Positions 7,034 to 12,586 of a stretch of DNA of 12,586 bases are shown here, piece after piece. Source of the DNA: Russula earlei. Its lineage: Eukaryota > Basidiomycota > Agaricomycetes > Russulales > Russulaceae. Below the pieces are notes generated by a model, which did no database searches, was not told the DNA's origin, and saw only the letters and a list, made by a program, of their open reading frames with translations. Within the stretch, counting starts at the first letter, position 1. Every line of letters begins with the position of its first letter. The stretch covers positions 1 to 12,586 of the forward strand of contig JAGFNK010001232.1 in assembly GCA_025769875.1 (NCBI GenBank), given 5' to 3'. The translations under genes were made by a program, and so were the position numbers.

Positions 7034-7478
7034 GCATGTTTGAGGCAGAGGTGGAGACAAGGTGAGACAAGGTGAGGGAGGAAGCATGGTAGTGATGGGC
7101 TGTGGTGCACAAGTGGGTGGGCACCATGGAATGAACACAAGCACATGAAAACAGCCTGCAAAGCAGAACAAATCAGAAAGCCGTAAAAATGAAAGAAAGA
7201 AGCACACAGCTCAATGCGTGAAAATTTGTGCACGTGGGACAAGACATGTTGCATGTGCATGCCAGGCGGAGGTGGTGATGGAGTGAGACGAGGTGAGGGA
7301 GGAGGTGTGGTGATGGCAAACATAGGCTGTGGCACATGAGTGGGTGGGCACAGTACAAATGAAAATGCAGCCTGCAAAGTGGAATGAATCAGAAAGCCAT
7401 GAAAATGAAAGAAAGAGAAAACAAAAATGCACATGGCTCAAGGTGTGAAAGTTGTGCTCGTGGGACAAGATGGGTTGC
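7034..7478 (+). repeat. Tandem repeat, about 222-bp unit, two copies plus a partial third
   Basis: Unit 1 (7034-7256) and unit 2 (7257 to about 7478) share GAGGTGG, a GTGAG-rich tract, GAGTGGGTGGGCAC, CAGCCTGCAAAG, AATCAGAAAGCC, TGAAAGAAAGA and GTGGGACAAGA in the same order. A shorter third match (AGCTTAATGCGC, TTTTTGTGCATGCGGG) lies at 7530-7566. Long frames on the minus strand here are a by-product of the repeat. Confidence 0.78.
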
Positions 7479-7984
7479 GTGCCATCAGGGTCTTGAGTCT
7501 AGGGATTGGCCAGATGAGAGAGAATAAAAAAAGTACAGCTTAATGCGCAATTTTTGTGCATGCGGGAAGCTCAGTTGTGTCATCATGGATTCATGTGTCG
7601 GCATTTGCCCAGCATGCACGGAGAGAGGGAGCACATGAAAGTAGTGCACTGCATGATTCCCAAGCCAGCAGGAACCCACCTTACAGTGCATGCAATGAGG
7701 GTGGTGGTGGAAAGTGGCAGCGACATGAGAGAGAGGGAAGTGGCAGCATGGTGGCAATGATGATACAAGGGTAAGGTGAGGCAAGTGCAGCTGTTCCTGG
7801 GTCAAGAACTGGTTTCAACCAGTCATCCTCCAGTTTTGGTTGGGACTGGTCTGAACTGGTCAATTGACTGCAAATGACCATGTGTAACTGGTCATGTGCA
7901 GTCTGGTCCAGTTTTTTGAGGATTGGGCAAACTGGTGGCCAGTCATGGTCACAGTCACACCAAAATTGTGGGAAAAACTGGACT

Positions 7985-8005
7985 TGACTGGACTTTGAAG
8001 CACTA
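7985..8005 (-). repeat. Right terminal inverted repeat of the hAT-like element
   Basis: It ends AAGCACTA, the mirror of the left TAGTGCTT. Inside it are closely spaced ACTGG motifs in both orientations back to 7805, denser than at the left end. Confidence 0.65.
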
Positions 8006-8319
8006 GAACACACAGAGAGAGGAAGGTATGTCTTGAAGGAGGAGAGCTCTTCTCAGTAGAGTGAAGAGAGACTCTTAGGGGAGGAAGGGAGAGGCAAAGA
8101 GTAGATGATAGATGGTGTGTGTGTGTGAAGAGTTGATGAAATGGAGAGGTGAATGTGGTTTGAGGATTAGGAGTGAGGTGGGTTGCAGGCAAATATGTTT
8201 GGACAAGAGTAGGTTGGATTCTACAAGAGACCAAGCTTAGGGCTTTGGTCACAAAGTACTGAGCTTATATATACAGGAGAAGCGCATCAGTAGCTGCACT
8301 TTGACTGTGCTACTAGCAT

Positions 8320-8345
8320 AGTAGGAGTCATAAGTAGGAGTCATA
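8320..8345 (+). repeat. 13-bp perfect tandem duplication
   Basis: AGTAGGAGTCATA occurs twice in direct succession. Nothing nearby gives it a function. Confidence 0.85.
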
Positions 8346-8378
8346 GAGATGAGGCCATGAATGAGTCAGAACCAAGTG

Positions 8379-8416
8379 ACTGTGCTGCACAGTAAGTGTG
8401 CAGCATTGCACAGTTG
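8379..8416. repeat. Imperfect hairpin
   Basis: GCTGCACA (8384-8391) pairs with TGTGCAGC (8397-8404). The outer ACTGTG pairs with CACAGT after a 4-base bulge. It is not followed by a T-run on either strand, and no role is visible. Confidence 0.65.
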
Positions 8417-9079
8417 AACTTTGTGAAGTAAATATAAAAGGAAAGAGAACCAAACAAAGGGAAAGTAACAGCAATCCAGTGTTACCTGGACATGTATGGA
8501 TCACATGATAAGACAGAAGGGATCACAAGACGTAAGAGATCATGAGACCAGTAAGTAAAGGGACATGCAAAGGAAGCAGTCCATAGCAAAAGGTAAGAAG
8601 TGAACATAAAAGGAAAATATTGTAACACATTCAGAAGGTCACATTGGCAGTAACAAAAATGACATCAAATTGTATACTTGCAAGCTCAAGTAGGAGGAAC
8701 TCAAATGTGCATACAGCAGCATCAGATCAATGTCAAGCAGTCTACACATGGGCATCCCTTACACGCACATTCCTAGATGTTAGATGACACACATCAGATG
8801 TTCCCATGATCGCAAACATCAAACAATGCATGGATCACTCTCCAATATAACCATTTATTCATATCAAATCTCCATTTCATCTCTATTCTTATCTAAACGT
8901 TATCCAACACTCACTTGGCTGTCATGTTGACATATTCTAGCCTCCAGCTCTCCGATGGACCTTTCCCCAGACAATCCAGGTACAGATCAGTAATGAAGAT
9001 GGTTGTTGGGCCAGCCTCTCCACCTCACAAAATATAGTCATTCTGGTAAAAGACACACAATGCTACATCCGAAATACAA

Positions 9080-9118
9080 TGCTGCTTTTGCAATAAACTT
9101 GGGCACACAGTCTGGACT
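9080..9118 (+). other. Degenerate CCHC zinc knuckle of the copia Gag
   Basis: Translation of this frame gives CCFCNKLGHTVWT, fitting C-x2-C-x4-H-x4-C up to the last position, which is Thr. A basic RRRR run follows, then a stop. Zinc knuckles package the element RNA in the virus-like particle. Confidence 0.7.
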
Positions 9119-9274
9119 ACCAGAAGGAGAAGGCAATGAATACAAAAGTGACAGGCACTGACAGGAATGTCAGCGCGTACATAGTGGGCAATACTGCTCC
9201 TATCACTGAGGTATCAGACGTCCAATGAATATGAGATTCTGGGTTTCCCTTTATGTGGCAGCTAGATCTTGATC

Positions 9275-9420
9275 AACTATGGAGCTCCTCATCATATTAG
9301 TCTGTTCTGGACTCCCAGCTTCATTATTTGCACTCCGGCCTCCAGATCTATTACTCTGGGAGGTTATACAGTCATCAGACAGATTGGGACTGGATCTGCG
9401 TCCGTCCTGCTGGCCAGAAG
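9275..9420 (+). pseudogene. Copia aspartic protease remnant
   Basis: NYGAPHHI followed by CTPASRSITLGG and IGTGSA matches the copia protease layout (DSGAxHHI, then a Ser-rich loop, a Gly turn and GTG). The catalytic Asp-Ser is replaced by Asn-Tyr, so the enzyme would be dead. Confidence 0.7.
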
Positions 9421-9874
9421 GCCTTGGAGATATCCTTATTAACCCTCATAGACATTCTACATGTACCAAAGGCTGATGCATGCGACTACACAGTGCACGC
9501 ACTACTTCAGAACAGGGGATGCATCACTTACACTCAAGAGGGCTGTTCAAATTTACACATCAAAGATTGGAACATCGCACACAGCTATCTGGAAAACAAT
9601 CTATTGTTTATTGACTTCATAACTCCAGCTCTACATGCACAAAGAAGTGTCCTATCATTACACATCTCGCATCAGCACATGAGGCATATGTCCACATGCA
9701 TGTTAATCTATTACTATGATTCTGGTACTTGGATCTCATTTGGCTTTACGGATCATGATCAGTTATCCTGTCCAGAGTATACACTTGGCAACTGAACACT
9801 TCTTTTCTGGGCTTCCCCTTAGCGATCGGATCCTTGGCTACAGATTATCTACAGCACCTTAGCTGATCTGCTGC

Positions 9875-10165
9875 ATGCAAGATCAATTCGAGGCGCTAGC
9901 TATTAGGCAATGTGTGCTCACATACTTATCAGTTCATGGAGGAATCAAACATAGATTAACAATGCTAGATTCACCACAGGAGAATGGAATTCTGGAAAGA
10001 TGGAATCGGACCCTTGAAGACAGAATGCACTCAAAGTTGCACAGCGCTGGTCTCACTCTCGGGTTCTGGAGCTTAGTACTAACACTGCCATCCACACTAA
10101 TGATCAGACTCCATCACACATTCTCTGTGCACACACACTTCATACACTGTGAATGGACTGACTGA
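9875..10165 (+). pseudogene. Copia integrase core fragment
   Basis: This 96-residue frame carries HGGIKHRLTMLDSPQENG directly followed by ILERWNRTLEDRM, the end of the rve integrase core. The third acidic catalytic residue (Glu 41 of this frame) is retained; the first two Asp positions upstream are not readable. Copia similarity moves to another frame after FW near residue 66, so the C-terminal part of this frame is out-of-phase. Confidence 0.85.
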
Positions 10166-10742
10166 CCTCCGGTTGTCTCACAATTCCACCTTCTTTAGAT
10201 GTAGGGCATATGTCTACATGCCTGACCATCGTAATCTTATCACGTGACAAGCGCATACTGCATAGCCAGGGGACATGTTACAGACACTGCTCTGCCTGCA
10301 CAACTCTTGGTCCCTACAGAACCAGTGACATTCTCTGCCTTACTTTCACATGAACTGGATCATTGGCACTTCATTCCACACCTCCAGAAACCCCATTAGA
10401 CTCCCTCACACCACACTCACTCTACCTTACCCCACCTATACAGCCAGTTGCACATGTTCTGCCATACCGTTTATGCCATCCTCACTTAGCATTATTGGGA
10501 CAATTCATTGGTCCACCGCATCCGCTCTCAGTTACACATCTTGGGTCTTATTTGCATCCATGTTCCAAATGTCTCGGAGGGACTGCACACACAGATCCAA
10601 GTGGGCGCTTATCACATATGGCTCAGCTACATGGAAGTGATCACTAGGCTACATATTGGGAAGGCACTTGAATCAGATTCTGCCAATGAGTGGCAAGTCG
10701 TGTGTCAAATATGTGATTGGCGCGCTTGCAAAAATTGGTACC

Positions 10743-11570
10743 TGTCAAGACTCACTGTTGAACTATCCAGTTCAAGAGCGAGGGGTAAGCTCAAAGACAA
10801 GTCGGTAGATGTCCAAGATGGCATGGGCAAGAAGTAGAGTCCAGAGCAGTAGCAAATACCAAAGAGGTATAGTTACTGGTAGAGTCGAAGCAGGTACACA
10901 GGGAAGAGGCCAGAATGGTCACAAGGGGACGGTCCTTAAAGGAGTATCCCAGGGATAGAGAGTGCCGTAAACAAATGGACAGTCTGAAGACTGTCCACTA
11001 CTTTATTGAGTGCTTATATACTACAAGAGAACTGCTAAATAGGGAACAAGTCATAACCTTGTTATCAAGCACAATAGATGGATGAGTAAGAAGTCGGAGT
11101 GCACTTACTCAGTCATGCTCAGTAAGCTTCTGAGTAAGAGGGCTTCTAATGATGAGTAAGAGCCCCTATTGTCCACGTGTTCACTGCTTTAGTACACATG
11201 CAAAGCACCTGATTCATTTACTGTTAGTTAGTTTAGGGCTGGTCATTTGAGGACTTGTAGTTTGGTTCAAGGAATAGAGTTGTCTATAAGGCCCTTTATA
11301 TAGTTCTATTGTAGGGCACTTAGAGTCGTCCTAAAGGGTCCTTAGGGAGGCTATAATACTGTCCTGTATTGCAAAAAGGGTTGCCATTAAGTGGGGCTTG
11401 CTGTATGTCGATTGTGCCAAGAATCACTTGCGCGACAGTGCACGTGCGATATTGTGGACACCTCTACTCACCCCTTTTGTCCATGTGAACAGGGTGACAC
11501 CATAGGGATTGGGTTTCCTCTCATAAGGAAGGGTCCTTCAAGGGCCCTTTCCAGAGAATGGTTCATGACA
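10743..11570 (+). mobile_element. Solo LTR B, 828 bp, target duplication GTACC
   Basis: It begins TGTCA and ends TGACA, and is flanked by perfect GTACC duplications (10738-10742 and 11571-11575). It belongs to the same family as LTR A but is shorter by about 130 bp between TTCTATT and GTAGGGCAC, and lacks the left arm of the A stem-loop. Different target duplications show independent insertions. The host is the copia relic, split between the linker and the RT start. Confidence 0.95.
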
Positions 11571-12535
11571 GTACCTGGGATCTCAATTGATCTTATAGAT
11601 CTTATCGGAATGGGTGTGCTGCACACAAATCTTGGAGATTTTGTGCATGTTTCAGTTGCACAGGGGTTCACCCAATTTACAAGGCATTGACATTGATGAA
11701 ACCTTCTCACCAGTAGCCAGGTCCAAGTCTTAGCGACTCTTGTTCAGCGTTGGCCATGCAAACACATTGGGAAATGAACAGACATCTTGTTGACGTTCCT
11801 ATTTGGGCTCACTGGGTGACAAGATTTAGTTTTATTGGAGCAACCACAGGCTTCATCACACTGGATGGACAAGAAAGGTTTTCTTTGGTCTTACACAGGC
11901 CTATCATACATGGGACTTACATTCTCATGGAGTCCTTAGTGACTCATGTTGACATGCATGCATTCTCATGCGAGCATCAACTTAGCACACACACATTCTC
12001 AGGCAGGCTTTACAAGTCATACACACGCATTCTCATGCGGGCTTCACATTCATGCGGCATTGGTTTCACATGCACACATTCCTATGCGGGCACTTATCTC
12101 AGCTTCGTGCTCACACATTCTCATGCGGACATATGTCATTGCCAAGACACGGGGGAATCCATTGCCATTTCCTTATCAGTTCACATCCTCTCTGCCAATG
12201 ACATCATTATCTTAGGCAACCCTCGCGGTCTCAGCGCTCACATCTATGGGCACATATACATCCTTGTCCATATGCTACTGTTACGAACCAAGGCCAAGTC
12301 CTGGCCAAAGATTGTCCTATTTTACTCAAGAAAAACCTCTCTCACTTTGCATTGCCAACTCCCTTCCATTTTCTGGGCTATCCCTCCTGCGTACAAGATA
12401 TTGCTATTGCAAAGGCACTATAACACGACCAGGCACCAGTTTCCTAATCGGGTAATCATCGCGTGGCAGCCACATGGCCACTCAGCCACCATGGACCTGA
12501 AACAGTGGCACAAACTCTTAGAAACTGTTGCATAA
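11571..12535 (+). pseudogene. Ty1/copia relic, part 2: reverse transcriptase region
   Basis: Downstream of LTR B, MGVLHTNLGDFVHVSVAQGF (about 11610-11666) and then, in another frame, DIDETFSPVARS (11689-11724) match the start of copia RT. From 11750 one frame of 261 residues stays open: WEMN near 11770, then GFITLDGQERFSLVLHRPI (11849-11905), the segment before the YGLK motif. A tandem repeat fills 11957-12130. VHILSANDIIILGN (12179-12220) sits where YVDDxxI is expected, with the catalytic Asp pair lost. Later, in another frame, DIAIAKAL near 12395 may be the decayed TRPDIAYAV motif. The long open frame is a chance survivor, not a gene. Confidence 0.8.
11957..12130 (+). repeat. Degenerate tandem repeat with core CACATTCTCATGCGGG
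   Basis: Five versions of an 18-base core occur, starting near 11957, 11991, 12025, 12075 and 12113, at intervals of 34 to 50 bases, plus a half copy near 12046. In translation they read as recurring THSHA or HAFSC. They fall between two RT motifs that are normally closer together, so they have expanded within the relic. Confidence 0.75.
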
Positions 12536-12586
12536 ATCATCTGATGTCATCAAGGCTCCAATGACATCATGGCTGACTGAGCGACT
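12536..12586. other. Right-end sequence with a 9-bp inverted repeat
   Basis: TGATGTCAT (12542-12550) and ATGACATCA (12561-12569) are perfect inverted copies across 10 bases. They resemble paired ATF/CRE-like sites, but so short a match may be chance. No gene is visible. Confidence 0.5.

Larger units (their letters stand above)
5861..8005. mobile_element. Candidate non-autonomous hAT-like DNA transposon, 2145 bp
   Basis: The left end TAGTGCTTTCAGGTCAGGTC and the reverse complement of the right end match at about 16 of 21 positions, the outer eight (TAGTGCTT) perfectly. The flanking 8-mers GAACATGC (5853-5860) and GAACACAC (8006-8013) agree at 6 of 8, as for an aged 8-bp duplication. Each end has a dense array of ACTGG or CCAGT: five within 5950-6035 and eleven within 7805-7995. 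Such subterminal arrays are known transposase-binding sites in hAT elements. The interior has no transposase, only short ORFs and repeats of about 220 bp, so it would depend on an enzyme made elsewhere. The hAT label rests on the 8-bp duplication and terminal layout and is inference. Confidence 0.66.
8006..9050. other. Stretch without a recognisable gene between hAT-like element and copia relic
   Basis: The first 250 bases are strongly purine-rich on the plus strand and include a GT run (8114-8127). CTTATATATA at 8263-8272 reads as a TATA box on the minus strand. A 13-bp tandem duplication lies at 8320-8345 and an inverted repeat at 8379-8416. The 3' part should hold the gag of the copia relic that follows, but no Gag motif upstream of the zinc knuckle can be read. 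Confidence 0.5.
9050..10742 (+). pseudogene. Ty1/copia relic, part 1: zinc knuckle, protease, integrase and linker
   Basis: Motifs appear in canonical copia order but in changing frames. A Gag zinc knuckle CFCNKLGH lies at 9080-9118, with the last Cys replaced by Thr. A protease active-site remnant reads NYGAPHHI (9275-9298), where DSGAxHH is normal, so the catalytic Asp is lost. A pre-integrase segment runs from DILHVPK to ENNLLFIDF (9451-9617). An integrase core segment (9875-10075) has DSPQENGILERWNRTL and keeps the catalytic Glu at 9995-9997. After a frameshift come NTAIHTNDQTPSH (about 10080-10118) and CRAYVYMPDHRN (10200-10235). A Pro-rich linker follows, then KALESDSANEWQ near 10661-10696, the segment before RT. 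LTR B interrupts the coding sequence at 10743. Integrase would insert the element cDNA into chromosomes; this copy cannot, because of stops and frameshifts. Confidence 0.88.

Noticed and set aside
7027..7434. 135-residue His/Pro-rich minus-strand ORF
   Set aside because: It falls across the internal tandem repeats of the hAT-like element and owes its length and composition to them; other minus frames there look alike.
11750..12535. 261-residue plus-strand ORF as a host gene
   Set aside because: It contains copia RT motifs in order (GFITLDGQERF, a decayed YVDD region) and a tandem repeat. It is an open stretch within a decayed element.
1..12586. CRISPR array, tRNA, rRNA or defence island
   Set aside because: No regularly spaced identical repeats, no cloverleaf-like sequence and no bacterial-type gene clusters were seen; the repeats present are LTRs, minisatellites and transposon ends.

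Overview
The window looks like a piece of a filamentous basidiomycete (probably Agaricomycete) genome. Three things point that way: a host-type gene at the left edge with short GT-AG introns (101 and 69 nt), a Ty3/gypsy Gag of the kind common in mushroom-forming fungi, and Ty1/copia relics resembling those of the same group. This assignment is inference from remembered protein patterns; no search was run. The window has no tRNA, rRNA, CRISPR array or prokaryotic-type operon.

Layout. (1) 1-631, minus strand: the 5' end of a spliced host gene, CpG-rich and apparently intact as far as it is visible, most like the Iml2/TTC39 (DUF3808) outer-membrane TPR family. (2) About 632-1340, minus strand: the 3' end of a decayed Ty1/copia element, with an LTR just upstream of the host gene and in the same orientation, then a 3' coding remnant in which an RT N-terminal motif is fused to the C-terminal end of RNase H, then a near-perfect 28-bp palindrome. 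(3) 1673-5830, plus strand: a nested pile of retrotransposons. A truncated LTR (X1) abuts a second copy (X2). Solo LTR A (965 bp, target duplication CTGAG) sits in the first 10 bp of X2. Downstream lies a decayed Ty3/gypsy gag, split by solo LTR C (424 bp, duplication TGGTC) and cut off by a third LTR-like block, Z. (4) 5861-8005: a 2.15-kb non-coding, hAT-like non-autonomous DNA transposon candidate with imperfect 21-bp terminal inverted repeats, an imperfect 8-bp duplication, subterminal ACTGG arrays and internal repeats of about 220 bp. (5) 8006-9050: no recognisable gene. (6) About 9050-12535, plus strand: one long decayed Ty1/copia element with zinc knuckle, protease, pre-integrase, integrase and RT still in order but in shifting frames. 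Solo LTR B (828 bp, duplication GTACC, same family as LTR A) interrupts it just before RT, and a short tandem repeat sits inside RT.

No transposon protein is intact, so nothing here should transpose on its own. The interest lies in the readable insertion history (four nested insertions, three with perfect target duplications), the hAT-like element, the LTR beside the host gene's start, and a contrast in CpG content that fits methylation-driven decay of older layers. I found no convincing new biological system.
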